Notes: generated by a model from the letters alone, not told the origin. A stretch of 64,000 nt of DNA from UBA1351 sp965140555 (GCA_965140555.1 OZ223260.1:372001-436000); one strand, 5' to 3'; shown: positions 43,848 through 52,890, counted from the first letter of the stretch. Numbers and translations are program-made.

Positions 43848-43869
43848 AATATCTCTCCTTTTAGATTAG

Positions 43870-43881
43870 TACACTAGTGTA
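43870..43881. promoter_or_regulatory. 12-bp palindrome upstream of the VOC gene
   Basis: TACACTAGTGTA is a perfect 12-base palindrome next to a TATTATAC-like -10 on the minus strand. It fits a small operator. ACACTAGTGT also occurs at 20347-20356, where it lies near a gene end and may be coincidental. Confidence 0.4.
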
Positions 43882-43892
43882 TAATATACGTT

Positions 43893-43929
43893 AAGAAAAG
43901 CCAATAAGAAGTGGTCCTTCCTATTGGCT
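43893..43929 (-). terminator. Terminator of the pyrBC operon
   Basis: Read on the minus strand, AGCCAATAGGAAG pairs with CTTCTTATTGGCT around a 5-base loop with one mismatch, followed by TTTTCTT. It lies about 20 bases after the pyrC stop. Confidence 0.75.
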
Positions 43930-43949
43930 CGCTATCTATTCTTACTCGA

Positions 43950-45236
43950 TCATTCTTTTGTAACAAGGAATGTATTCCCGTCAATAATCGTATACTTGAT
44001 AACACCCTTCACCGTTAATCCATCGTAGGGTGAATAGCGTGCTTTGGATTTGAATTTCTTAGCTTCTATAAAATAGTCCTCATTGGGATCCATAATAAAC
44101 AAATCTGCTACAGCCCCTTCAACAATACGTCCTTTATTGAGTGTGAGAATTTGTGCAGGCTTTAAGGACATTTTATTGACAAGATCTTCTAAGCTCATGT
44201 ATCCTGCTTCTACAAGATAAGTATAGGAAAGAGCAAAACTTGTCTCTAAACTACTCATGCCCGACGATGCTATTTCAAATTCAAATTCTTTGCTATCAAT
44301 GGTATCCGGACAATGGTCTGAACTAATCGTGTCAATGACGCCATCTTGCAAGCCTTTAATTATGGCACGAATGTCTTCTTCTGTACGTAATGGTGGATTT
44401 ACCTTTGTCAAGGTATTATAGCCCATATTTGCCTCTTCATTCATCGTAAAATATTGAGGTGATGTCTCACAGGTAATCTTTAGTCCCTGTCGCTTAAAGT
44501 GACGAATGAGCGAGACGGATTTAGCCGTGCTGATATGGGTAAGATGTAACTTGGCACCTGTTTCTTCAGCTAGCAGTATATTACGCATGACATGAAGGGC
44601 TTCTGCACTCTGAGGTGCTCCTCTTAATCCTAGATTAGCCGATACCATCCCTTCATTAATTATATTGCCGTTGGAGATAGACTTATCTTCACAATGGGTA
44701 ATTACCGGTATATCAAACATACTGCAATAATCCAAAATCGTTCGCATAAGTCGGTTGTCTTGAACGGCTAAGTCTCCATCGGATATTGCGGCAACACCTG
44801 CTAATTGCATTTCACCAATCTCTGCCAATTTTTCACCTTTACATCCAACCGTCATACTTCCGTAAGGAACAATGTTCACCGGCGTCTCAAACTTGGTTTT
44901 ACTCAGTATATATTCCACAATAGCTTTATTATCAATGCAGGGCAAGGTATTCGGATTACACGTAATCGTCGTATATCCTCCATGAATAGCACTTTGTCCG
45001 GCAGATGCAACGGTTTCCTTATAATCATATCCGGGATCTTGTATATGGCAATGAAGATCAATAAGACCAGGCATAATATAACAGTCTCTAGCATCTATTA
45101 TCTCCATGTTCTCTGCTTCCTCGATTTTTGTATCAATACGTGCAATGACATCGTTTTCGATAAGGATATCTTTATTAAATATAGTTTTGTCATGGGTAAC
45201 TATAATTCCATTTTTTATTAACGTTCTATTTGTCAA
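43950..45236 (-). CDS. pyrC: Dihydroorotase-like amidohydrolase (PyrC)
   Basis: A TTG at 45236, 6 bases after AGGAGGTG, is the likely start; it overlaps the pyrB end by 11 bases. The 428-residue class I-type protein has the metal pair in DLHCHIQDPG, THCEDKS, LHLTHIST and the catalytic Asp in SSDHCPD. The substrate-binding Arg of HxHxR is Gln here, and the usual TDHAPH reads SDHCPD. Dihydroorotase is the best name, but these changes leave the substrate open. Confidence 0.78.
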   Translation of the reverse strand: MTNRTLIKNGIIVTHDKTIFNKDILIENDVIARIDTKIEEAENMEIIDARDCYIMPGLIDLHCHIQDPGYDYKETVASAGQSAIHGGYTTITCNPNTLPCIDNKAIVEYILSKTKFETPVNIVPYGSMTVGCKGEKLAEIGEMQLAGVAAISDGDLAVQDNRLMRTILDYCSMFDIPVITHCEDKSISNGNIINEGMVSANLGLRGAPQSAEALHVMRNILLAEETGAKLHLTHISTAKSVSLIRHFKRQGLKITCETSPQYFTMNEEANMGYNTLTKVNPPLRTEEDIRAIIKGLQDGVIDTISSDHCPDTIDSKEFEFEIASSGMSSLETSFALSYTYLVEAGYMSLEDLVNKMSLKPAQILTLNKGRIVEGAVADLFIMDPNEDYFIEAKKFKSKARYSPYDGLTVKGVIKYTIIDGNTFLVTKE

Positions 45237-46167
45237 AACGGACACCTCCTCCACTACGACTTAGAATGTGGAACAATGCCATTCGAACGGCCACACCATT
45301 AACTTGTTGTTTATCAATAATTGAACTGTCTCCGTCAATCACTTCTGAAGAAATCTCAATCCCCCGATTAATAGGGCCTGGATGCATAACAATGACATCA
45401 TCTTTGGCATAACTAAGACGTTGTACATCAAGCTTGTATAACTTCTTATATTCATTCGAAGAAGGAATCAAATCCTCTGCCTTACTCTTTTCTTGCATAC
45501 GCAATGTCATAATAACATCGGCATCAATAACGGCATCAGCTACTGTATTAAATACTTTTACACCACTAGATTCCAAGCCTTTAGGAATTAATGTTGTCGG
45601 CCCAACAATAGAAATATCAGCTCCTAATTTCTTAAGTGCCCAAATGTTGCTCTTAGCCACGCGATTGTGCATGATATCACCTATAATGACAACTTTTAAA
45701 CCATTAAACTTATTTTTCATTTCCAAGATGGTCATCAAATCAATAAGGGATTGGCTGGGATTTTCATTCAACCCATCCCCGGCATTGATAATTGAAGCAT
45801 TTACATATTTAGACAAATAATGAGGACTACCTGCAAGAGGGTGTCTCATAACAATAAAATCAGCGCCGATTTGATCCACATAACGCCCTACATCTTTCAA
45901 TGACTCACCTTTGGTAAATTGTTTCGTCGTTTGTAGGTTAATAACCTTTGCACTTAAATTCATCGCGGCTAACTCATAAGACAATTTAGACCGACTACTT
46001 TCTTCATGGAACAGGGTCGCTACTGTCTTGCCCTTCAAGTGAGGTGTCAAGCAAGATTTGTTAGATGTTAAGATATATTTCATCTTCTGTGCTGAATTAA
46101 GAATGTACTGAATTTCTTGTTCCGTCAATGTCTTAAGATCAAGAAAATGTTTTTTGTTATAAATCAC
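45226..46167 (-). CDS. pyrB: Aspartate carbamoyltransferase-like protein (PyrB)
   Basis: A GTG behind AGAGGA starts a 313-residue transcarbamylase. The carbamoyl-phosphate loop, usually STRTR, reads SSRSK (FHEESSRSKLSYE). Lys of KGESL and Arg-His of MRHP are kept, but HPTQ is NPSQ, changing the His that contacts the carbonyl. Aspartate-side residues are conserved (HNRVAKSN, TLRMQ), as is HPGPINRG. It overlaps pyrC, and no regulatory subunit gene (pyrI) follows. Probably the pyrimidine enzyme, with unusual active-site residues. Confidence 0.82.
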   Translation of the reverse strand: MIYNKKHFLDLKTLTEQEIQYILNSAQKMKYILTSNKSCLTPHLKGKTVATLFHEESSRSKLSYELAAMNLSAKVINLQTTKQFTKGESLKDVGRYVDQIGADFIVMRHPLAGSPHYLSKYVNASIINAGDGLNENPSQSLIDLMTILEMKNKFNGLKVVIIGDIMHNRVAKSNIWALKKLGADISIVGPTTLIPKGLESSGVKVFNTVADAVIDADVIMTLRMQEKSKAEDLIPSSNEYKKLYKLDVQRLSYAKDDVIVMHPGPINRGIEISSEVIDGDSSIIDKQQVNGVAVRMALFHILSRSGGGVRFDK

Positions 46168-46238
46168 TTAAGATTCCTCTTTTCTTTCTATGCATTTCTT
46201 CATGAGAGTATTCGTAAAATGCTCATTCAACTAGTATA

Positions 46239-47195
46239 CTAAAATTCTCCATCTATCTCAACCGTTTTTTCACCATCAATGGATTCACTATAATAAACCA
46301 GTTGATCATTCATAATATATGGTGAAAATGCAGAGTTGCTATTTTTATCAACAGGAATATGATCATTGCTCTCAAATCGATAGCGTGTTAAATTCACTGG
46401 TTCACTAATACCATAATAGCTATAATAGACACTCCTGTTTTTTGGTGAAATGACATAGTCACTTGTTGAAATCGATACCGTTTGGGTTTTCAAATTCTCC
46501 GGATTGTTATAATCAACTTCCGCAACACCGTAGATACCCATGGACTCTTCATCATCCTGTCCGCCACTGAATGTTAAGTAAAGGTAAGGCCCTGTATTCA
46601 AAGACATTTTTAGAAGTTGTATGTTGTGATCGGGCGATGCCAATTGGTCACTAAAGTCAACTTCATTAATAACGTTGTAATCCATAGTTAAGAAACTTAA
46701 TACAGTTCCGTCAAGAATATAGATAACATCCCTTGATATATCCAAACCAAACTGAATATCATTGCCTTGATATACCAGATTGCCTTCCTCCCCATCTCGA
46801 TAATGCATCAATGTATCATATCCATAATCATTATCATAATCCTGATAGGTCATAATAATATATAAATCCTCTCCTACTTGACGGTAATAGTGTTCTTGAG
46901 TATCTTTGACCTGCAGTTGCTCATGGGCATTATCAATTAAGGATTGTGTAATCCGTTTTTGCCGAAGTGCTTCTGACTCGAGATCTTCTATTTTATAAGA
47001 GAGTTCATCATTCTGCTCAATCTGCTCATCAATGGTTGCACGTAGTTCATCCATTTGAAGCTCTTTTTCCAATAAAGAGGCTCGTAAGACTTCCATTTCT
47101 ATATTAGTAGGATCCTCGTCACCACCTTGATAAGAACAGCCACTAATACCTAGAGTCACAGCTGCAACTAGACCGATATAGGTAAATTTCTTCAT
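46239..47195 (-). CDS. Coiled-coil lipoprotein of unknown function
   Basis: A signal peptide ends at Cys20 (ISGC). Residues about 34-95 form a Glu/Leu-rich coiled coil. The rest (to 318) reads as a beta-rich, possibly propeller-like domain with repeated LxYLTFSGG and VYYSYYG strands. It is probably anchored to the outer face of the membrane. GAGGTC precedes the ATG. It has its own promoter and lies between the csp and pyrB genes. Confidence 0.75.
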   Translation of the reverse strand: MKKFTYIGLVAAVTLGISGCSYQGGDEDPTNIEMEVLRASLLEKELQMDELRATIDEQIEQNDELSYKIEDLESEALRQKRITQSLIDNAHEQLQVKDTQEHYYRQVGEDLYIIMTYQDYDNDYGYDTLMHYRDGEEGNLVYQGNDIQFGLDISRDVIYILDGTVLSFLTMDYNVINEVDFSDQLASPDHNIQLLKMSLNTGPYLYLTFSGGQDDEESMGIYGVAEVDYNNPENLKTQTVSISTSDYVISPKNRSVYYSYYGISEPVNLTRYRFESNDHIPVDKNSNSAFSPYIMNDQLVYYSESIDGEKTVEIDGEF

Positions 47196-47239
47196 GATTA
47201 TGACCTCACTTCTTCGATGATTTCTTTCAAACTATTCTC

Positions 47240-47267
47240 ATTATAACAAATATGTCAAGTCTGTCAA
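47240..47267 (-). promoter_or_regulatory. Promoter of the lipoprotein gene
   Basis: On the minus strand TTGACA (47262-47267) and TATAAT (47240-47245) are both consensus, with a 16-base spacer. They lie about 45 bases before the start codon. Confidence 0.75.
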
Positions 47268-47280
47268 AAAATAATTCAAC

Positions 47281-47316
47281 AAAAAAAGAGACCCTCCGAA
47301 GATTGTCTCTTTTTCG
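47281..47316 (-). terminator. Terminator of the cold-shock gene
   Basis: On the minus strand AAAAGAGAC pairs with GTCTCTTTT around a 12-base loop, and ends in seven T residues. Confidence 0.85.
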
Positions 47317-47338
47317 TCATCTTTGTGGTTTAGATGTA

Positions 47339-47539
47339 TTATAATTTAACAACGTTAGCTGCTTGAGGGCCTTTAGCACCGTCGGTGATTTCAAACTCAA
47401 CTGTGTCGCCTTCTTCTAAAGATTTGAACCCGTTCCCTTGAATAGCAGAGAAATGACAGAATACATCACTTCCGCCTTCAACTGTAATAAAACCGAATCC
47501 TTTTTGTGCATCAAACCATTTTACTGTACCTTGTTTCAT
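47339..47539 (-). CDS. Cold-shock domain protein (CspA family)
   Basis: The 66-residue single-domain protein has the RNA-binding motifs KGFGFI and VFCHFSAI (usually VFVHF) and the normal ending PQAANV. It binds single-stranded RNA or DNA as a chaperone. TAGGAGG precedes the ATG. A leader of about 135 bases lies upstream, as in many csp genes. Confidence 0.95.
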   Translation of the reverse strand: MKQGTVKWFDAQKGFGFITVEGGSDVFCHFSAIQGNGFKSLEEGDTVEFEITDGAKGPQAANVVKL

Positions 47540-47680
47540 ATTGTACTTCCTCCTAGAAATTAATTATTTATAGATTGACCCAAGAACATATTGTCTAGAA
47601 TTCATTACAAAACTCCCGCAAGTACAGCTGATTTTGAAACACTTTCTGTGACTTAAGTTCTATATCATCCAATCAACAAT

Positions 47681-47709
47681 ATATTAACATATTATAAAGA
47701 ACACGTCAA
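47681..47709 (-). promoter_or_regulatory. Promoter of the cold-shock gene
   Basis: On the minus strand TTGACG (47704-47709), a 17-base spacer and TAATAT (47681-47686) fit sigma-A. The predicted 5' leader is about 135 bases. Confidence 0.7.
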
Positions 47710-47751
47710 GATTTTTTGTAAAACCTACACAAATTTCCAATGACGTGTTCT
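47698..47751. repeat. Inverted repeat flanking the csp -35 region
   Basis: AGAACACGTCA (47698-47708) and TGACGTGTTCT (47741-47751) are perfect 11-base arms 32 bases apart. The left arm overlaps the -35 box. There is no T-run on either strand, so a DNA-binding or looping site is more likely than a terminator. Confidence 0.5.
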
Positions 47752-47783
47752 AATATATTGTTTATTCTGTCACTTGTGTTTCT

Positions 47784-49064
47784 TTATATCTCTTCAGGAA
47801 GAATCAGATTAATAAATACTCCACAAACAGCAGCGATTGCTAAACCACTTATTGTAATTGTTCCGATAGCAATACCGGCTGAACCGATACCGATTCCAAG
47901 AACAAGGATAACTGCAGAAATCATTAAGTTACGGCTATGGCCGAAATCAAGGTTCGCATTAATTAGAATACGCACACCAACAGAAGCGATCATACCAAAG
48001 AGTATAATACTAACACCACCCATAACAGGACCCGGAATCGTTCTCAAGAATGCGGCTAAAGGACCAATTTGACTAAATACAATGGCAAATACAGCGGCAA
48101 TACGTAAGATAGATGGATCGTATACTTTTGTCACCGCAAGTACACCGGTATTTTCTGAGTATGTTGTATTGGCAGGTCCACCAATCAAACCGGCAAACAA
48201 TGTTGCCACACCGTCACCTAGCATGGTACGGTGAACACCCGGATCTTCCAAGAAATTTTTACCAACGACTGCACCATTGGTTGTAATATCACCAATATGC
48301 TCAATGAAAACGACAAGAGCAATCGGCGCAATGGCCATAATACTGGAAATATTAAAATTTGGAGCAACGAAGAGTTTGGCACGTGTATACTCATCACTTA
48401 ATGTAAAGAACTTGACTCCTGACAGTGCACTCATATCGTATACACCAAGAATCACCGAAACAATGTAGCCGACTAAAACCGCAATAAGAATGGGAACCAA
48501 TTTAAAGAACCCTTTAAAGAATACAGATACTGTAATCATTGTAACAACAACCACTGCTGAAACAAGGATAAATCGCCAATCTAGAACACCTTCATTATAA
48601 AAAGCACTATCAATAGCGGTTGGTGACAAGTTCAAACCAATAACCATGATAATGGGCCCGGTAACAATTGGTGGGAAGAGGCGTTTGACAGCATCGACTC
48701 CAAAGAGACGAATAACACCACTTATAAGTACATAGACCAAACCGGCAGCAATAATTCCGGCTTTCACATTGGCAAGATTTGCCAAATAATAATCGCGATT
48801 GGCAATATCAATCAATGCACCGGGTTCTAAATGATCCGGGTTTAATGTCATGCTTATTGCACCTATAAATGCAAAACTGGAACCAAGAAAAACAGGAACT
48901 TTACCTTGAGCACAAAGGTGGAATAATAAGGTTCCGACACCTGCTGCCAAAAGTGCAATAGCCGGATCGAGACCGGTTAAAAACGGTACCAATACCGTTG
49001 CGCCAAACATGGCGAGAACATGTTGCAGTCCTAATATGATTTTCTTACCTTTTGATGTTGACAT
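47784..49064 (-). CDS. uraA: Uracil permease (NCS2 family)
   Basis: This is a proton-coupled uracil importer. The 426-residue protein has about 14 membrane segments, the early LGLQHVLAMFGATVLVP motif, the substrate-binding Glu in FIEHIGD, and NTTYSEN. It follows pyrR by 35 bases in one transcript, so it should be repressed when UMP is plentiful. TAGGAGG precedes the ATG. Confidence 0.92.
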   Translation of the reverse strand: MSTSKGKKIILGLQHVLAMFGATVLVPFLTGLDPAIALLAAGVGTLLFHLCAQGKVPVFLGSSFAFIGAISMTLNPDHLEPGALIDIANRDYYLANLANVKAGIIAAGLVYVLISGVIRLFGVDAVKRLFPPIVTGPIIMVIGLNLSPTAIDSAFYNEGVLDWRFILVSAVVVVTMITVSVFFKGFFKLVPILIAVLVGYIVSVILGVYDMSALSGVKFFTLSDEYTRAKLFVAPNFNISSIMAIAPIALVVFIEHIGDITTNGAVVGKNFLEDPGVHRTMLGDGVATLFAGLIGGPANTTYSENTGVLAVTKVYDPSILRIAAVFAIVFSQIGPLAAFLRTIPGPVMGGVSIILFGMIASVGVRILINANLDFGHSRNLMISAVILVLGIGIGSAGIAIGTITISGLAIAAVCGVFINLILPEEI

Positions 49065-49099
49065 ATGAATCCTCCTAATATGATTGGTATAATGGGTCT

Positions 49100-49618
49100 T
49101 TATTCGATGACAACACGATCATTGCCGTCTGTTTCTGATAGCTGAACATGAACGACTTCTTCAATGGAAGTTGGTACATTCTTACCAACGAAATCAGGTC
49201 TAAGTGGCAATTCTCGGTGTCCTCGATCGATCAGAGAAGCAAATTGAATACATTTAGGACGCCCCATATCCATGATGGCATCAATAGCCGCACGGCATGT
49301 TCTACCGGTAAAGACGACATCATCAACAATAATGACGGTCTTATCTTTAACATCGATAGCATCCAGCTCATGAATAATAGGTTTCTCAGATTTCTTCTGC
49401 AAGTCATCCCTATAGAACGTGATATCAATCGTTCCAAAAGGAATATCTACAGATTCAATGTCGCCGATTCGCTTGGTGATACGTTTTCCCAGTGGAACGC
49501 CTCGTGTTTTTATCCCCATGATGACAAGGTCTTTCGTTCCTTTGTTTTTTTCGATGATTTCATGTGAGATTCTTGTAATCGCACGTTTGATTGCTTGGTC
49601 ATCCAGTAAAATTTTCAT
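49100..49618 (-). CDS. pyrR: PyrR, RNA-binding pyrimidine regulator
   Basis: PyrR binds UMP and the leader RNA of pyr genes, causing termination, and also has weak uracil phosphoribosyltransferase activity. The 172-residue protein has the PRPP loop VIIVDDVVFTGRT and the early MGIKTRGVPLG. The attenuator at 49619-49717 immediately precedes it and contains its ribosome binding site. Confidence 0.95.
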   Translation of the reverse strand: MKILLDDQAIKRAITRISHEIIEKNKGTKDLVIMGIKTRGVPLGKRITKRIGDIESVDIPFGTIDITFYRDDLQKKSEKPIIHELDAIDVKDKTVIIVDDVVFTGRTCRAAIDAIMDMGRPKCIQFASLIDRGHRELPLRPDFVGKNVPTSIEEVVHVQLSETDGNDRVVIE

Positions 49619-49717
49619 AAAAAAAGCTCCTCTTTACAGAGAAGCTGCTTATTCGTATAAAGAAACACGCAGGATTATCCAACGTCTTCCATCATTACAT
49701 CTTACTAGCATCTCTGT
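49619..49717 (-). promoter_or_regulatory. Transcription attenuator of pyrR-uraA
   Basis: On the minus strand the terminator GCTTCTCT-GTAA-AGAGGAGC plus seven T residues (49619-49645) runs straight into the pyrR ATG. Its 3' arm AGAGGAGC is also the ribosome binding site. Upstream ACAGAGATGCT (49707-49717) can pair with AGCTTCTCTGT, which would break the terminator: an antiterminator. A canonical PyrR-binding loop is not obvious by eye. Confidence 0.7.
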
Positions 49718-49788
49718 ACTAATTTAAAGATTATCACTATGAATCTAACAATTAAAATAACATAAGTTTTTCAAGTTGTAAAGACTTT

Positions 49789-50700
49789 TTATCGTTTTCT
49801 CAATACATTCAGTACATGCATAAAGTCATCCGGTGGATCTACGTTGAATTGGATATAATCCCGTGTTGTCGGATGAATAAACCCTAATTCTCTAGCATGT
49901 AACATCTGTCCTTTTGCTGCAAATGCACCTTTTGAGGGTCCATAAATAGGATCACCAATCAAAGGATTGCCTATAGATGTCATATGAACGCGTATTTGAT
50001 GCGTTCGTCCTGTTTCTAAGTTCAAGGATACATATGTGTACTGATTGCTATCAAGGCGCTCTAAGACCCTATAATGGGTCACAGCATCTTTCCCATTTGG
50101 CACATGTATAGCCATCTTCTTGCGGTCATGAGGTGAACGACCAATTGACCCTTCAATAGTTCCTTCATCACTTTTTATATTATTATAAACTAAGGCTTCA
50201 TAACGGCGGTGTGACGAATGATCCTTTAATTGAGCTGCAATGGATTGGTGAGCGATATCTGTCTTACATACAACCAAAAGACCTGTCGTATCTTTATCTA
50301 TCCGATGTACAATCCCCGGACGAATGACACCGTTAATAGACGATAACCTTCCTTTACAATGGTACATAATCGCATTGACTAAAGTACCGTCTTGGTTACC
50401 GGCCGCAGGATGGACGACCATACCTCTCGGTTTGTTGACAACAAGTAACTGATCGTCTTCATAGACGATGTCGATGGGAATATTTTGCGCCACGATATCC
50501 AACTCTTGCGCCTCCGGCTCTTGTATATCAATACAGTCACCTTTTGACAATTTGTAATTGGACTTAATCGGCTTATTGTTAACCCGAATATGTCCGTCTT
50601 TGATCCACTTTTGCAACTGATTTCGTGTATAAATATCAAAACAAGTAGACAAATATTTGTCTACTCGCTCTGATTGATCCAATGTATATGTTAATTGCAT
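49789..50700 (-). CDS. RluA-family 23S rRNA pseudouridine synthase (RluD-like)
   Basis: The 303-residue protein has an N-terminal S4 RNA-binding domain (residues about 12-65) and the catalytic HRIDKDTTG with Asp135, then GRTHQIRVHM and a normal end. It makes pseudouridines in 23S rRNA, RluD being the nearest type. It is downstream of lspA by 8 bases, the usual neighbour. Confidence 0.92.
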   Translation of the reverse strand: MQLTYTLDQSERVDKYLSTCFDIYTRNQLQKWIKDGHIRVNNKPIKSNYKLSKGDCIDIQEPEAQELDIVAQNIPIDIVYEDDQLLVVNKPRGMVVHPAAGNQDGTLVNAIMYHCKGRLSSINGVIRPGIVHRIDKDTTGLLVVCKTDIAHQSIAAQLKDHSSHRRYEALVYNNIKSDEGTIEGSIGRSPHDRKKMAIHVPNGKDAVTHYRVLERLDSNQYTYVSLNLETGRTHQIRVHMTSIGNPLIGDPIYGPSKGAFAAKGQMLHARELGFIHPTTRDYIQFNVDPPDDFMHVLNVLRKR

Positions 50701-50708
50701 GCAATCAC

Positions 50709-51173
50709 CTAAATTTCTAAATCTCTATATTTGGTCAGTAACAGTACCATAAGTACTACGGCAGAACAGGTTACGTATATATCCGCAACATTGAATACAG
50801 GAAATTCAAACCAATAAAAATGGAACATATCAACTACATAGTGCAAACGAATACGGTCAATAAGATTTCCAATGGCCCCCGCAATAATAAATAGTAAGCA
50901 TATGTGTAACGGACGATGTCGTTTTGTTATCGGAATGCGACTCTTAAAGTATAAAACAGCGACTATAACGAGGATGACAATGATACTTAGAAATAACGTT
51001 CCGTCTTCAAAAATCCCAAATGCTGCGCCTGTATTTTCAACATAGGTTAATTCAAAAATACCGTGCAACACATCAATTGACTGACGCGGATCAGCTAGAT
51101 GTGCTAATGTCAGCAATTTAACAGTCTGATCAACAGCGACCAAAATGAGTACAAAAAGTATTTCAATTATCAT
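50709..51173 (-). CDS. lspA: Lipoprotein signal peptidase II
   Basis: The ATG at 51173 follows GAAGGAG and overlaps the aroB end by 11 bases. The 154-residue protein has four membrane helices and the catalytic Asp115 (VVDMF) and Asp131 (NVADI), plus ENTGAAFG. It cleaves the signal peptide of lipid-modified proteins such as the lipoproteins in this window. Confidence 0.95.
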   Translation of the reverse strand: MIIEILFVLILVAVDQTVKLLTLAHLADPRQSIDVLHGIFELTYVENTGAAFGIFEDGTLFLSIIVILVIVAVLYFKSRIPITKRHRPLHICLLFIIAGAIGNLIDRIRLHYVVDMFHFYWFEFPVFNVADIYVTCSAVVLMVLLLTKYRDLEI

Positions 51174-52281
51174 GATGTTCTCCTTCGTTTGTATCGTCAT
51201 CTAGCATATACATTATCCCTTGTTTCACAAGGTTTTCTTCTATAGTATCTGTATTAAGAAAGCTCTCTCCAAGTTTTGGAATAATGGCAAATACCAAACG
51301 ATTGGCATCGGTTTTCTTATCATAAAATAATTCTTTATAAAGAGTATCGCTATTAAGACCCGTTGTTGTAATCGGAAGTTGATAACCTTGAATAAGGTTA
51401 AGACAACGATTAATGTCCGCATCTTCAAGATAGCCTAATAGCCCCGACAAACGCAAGGCACCATGCATACCGATAGCAACACATTCACCATGAATATGTT
51501 CGAAATTCTTCAAGCGCTCAATACTATGCCCATAAGTATGGCCGAAGTTAAGCAATCCTCGAATGCTATGTTCTGTTTCATCCTGATCCACAACGTCTTT
51601 CTTAATATGGCATGAGCGGTATAACATCTCAATAAGCACGTCACTTTCTTGGTTGAGAATGGAGACTTGTTGCTCTTCAAGAAACGTTATAAAAGACGCA
51701 TCCCGAATAATAGCATGTTTAATAATCTCACTCATCCCGGAATAGAACTCCCGATCCGGCAAGGTACCAAGGACTGATACATTCATATAGACAAGCATCG
51801 GTTGATAAAAAGCACCGACAATGTTCTTGTAACCGTTTAAGTCAACACCGGTTTTGCCCCCTACACTAGAATCTACTTGTGCCAAGAGGGATGTCGGGAC
51901 TTGAATAAAGTCTATCCCTCGCATATACGTTGCAGCTGTATAGCCTGCCATATCACCAGTCACTCCGCCTCCTAGCGCAACAATCAATGTCTTACGGCCT
52001 GCACCGGATTGAATAAGTTCGGTATAAAAGGTCTCAATCGTTTGGAGTGTCTTATGCTCCTCTCCGGCAGTAAATGTCATCCGTTGAATCGGAATGTTAA
52101 GTACCGATAGTGCTTCTGCAATAGTTTGTCCGTATAAAGGTCCGACATGACTATCTGTAATGATTGCAATGCGACTGTAAGCTTTGTTTAATTTAATAAT
52201 GCTATCCGCCAAGTCGTCAAAGCTCGTCCCAAAATATATGGGGTATGAACGACTCTTTGTACTAATCGTCAGTTCTTTCAT
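51163..52281 (-). CDS. aroB: 3-dehydroquinate synthase
   Basis: The ATG at 52281 follows GAGGGAG; an upstream frame opening is not used. The 372-residue enzyme of the shikimate pathway has the NAD-binding GGGVTGDMAGY, the segment VPTSLLAQVDSSVGGKTG and the zinc ligands in NFGHTYGHSIE. It starts inside the end of divIVA. The other aro genes are absent here, and the gene sits oddly between divIVA and lspA. Confidence 0.95.
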   Translation of the reverse strand: MKELTISTKSRSYPIYFGTSFDDLADSIIKLNKAYSRIAIITDSHVGPLYGQTIAEALSVLNIPIQRMTFTAGEEHKTLQTIETFYTELIQSGAGRKTLIVALGGGVTGDMAGYTAATYMRGIDFIQVPTSLLAQVDSSVGGKTGVDLNGYKNIVGAFYQPMLVYMNVSVLGTLPDREFYSGMSEIIKHAIIRDASFITFLEEQQVSILNQESDVLIEMLYRSCHIKKDVVDQDETEHSIRGLLNFGHTYGHSIERLKNFEHIHGECVAIGMHGALRLSGLLGYLEDADINRCLNLIQGYQLPITTTGLNSDTLYKELFYDKKTDANRLVFAIIPKLGESFLNTDTIEENLVKQGIMYMLDDDTNEGEHHDN

Positions 52282-52843
52282 CGTCTTCTCCCTCGTTTTC
52301 AGCCGATACAGGATAAGAAGGTACCCCAACACGAGGATTATTTCGAATGTTCCTCGCTTCTTGAATCATCTCATCCGATACAATATTCCCTTGTTCAATT
52401 TCCAATTCATTATGTTCAATCATTTCCATTTGCGCTTTTAAAAATTGCTTAATTTGAATTTTGCTGGCATCATAAGCTTTTACCATGGATTCACGCAAAT
52501 TATTGATATGCTGAATTTCTTCTTTTGCTTCACGAATAAGATTTGCTGCATTTAACTCCGCTTCTTTTTCAATAGATTCGGCTTTTTTCCTCGCATTTGA
52601 TCGAGCTTCTTCTGCCGTTTTTTCAGCTAGGATTAATGTATTTTGCAAAGTATCTTCGATGGTTTTATAGTATTGAATGCCTTCATTAAGCATATTAATT
52701 TTATCTTTTAATTCAATATTTTCCTTATAAATCTGCTCATAATCATGTAGAATATCTGTCATGAATTGTTTGACTTCTACCTTGTTATAGCCACCTATAT
52801 TCGTGCTAAACTCTTTTGATTCAATGTCTAAAGGTGTTAACAT
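52262..52843 (-). CDS. divIVA: DivIVA-family protein
   Basis: DivIVA binds curved membrane at poles and septum. The N-terminal membrane-binding part (LTPLDIESKEFS...GYNKVEVKQFM) is typical and is followed by a long coiled coil to about residue 150 and an acidic tail. The 193 residues fit. AAGGAGG precedes the ATG. It is in the ylmH-divIVA-lspA order common to Firmicutes. Confidence 0.95.
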   Translation of the reverse strand: MLTPLDIESKEFSTNIGGYNKVEVKQFMTDILHDYEQIYKENIELKDKINMLNEGIQYYKTIEDTLQNTLILAEKTAEEARSNARKKAESIEKEAELNAANLIREAKEEIQHINNLRESMVKAYDASKIQIKQFLKAQMEMIEHNELEIEQGNIVSDEMIQEARNIRNNPRVGVPSYPVSAENEGEDDERTDD

Positions 52844-52890
52844 GATAAATCCTCCTTGGTCGTTGTCTTATATCGGACGAAGTCCAATAC

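Noticed and set aside
45434..45820. Plus-strand ORF of 128 codons opposite pyrB
   Set aside because: It is antisense to a clear transcarbamylase gene and has no start signal; shadow frame.
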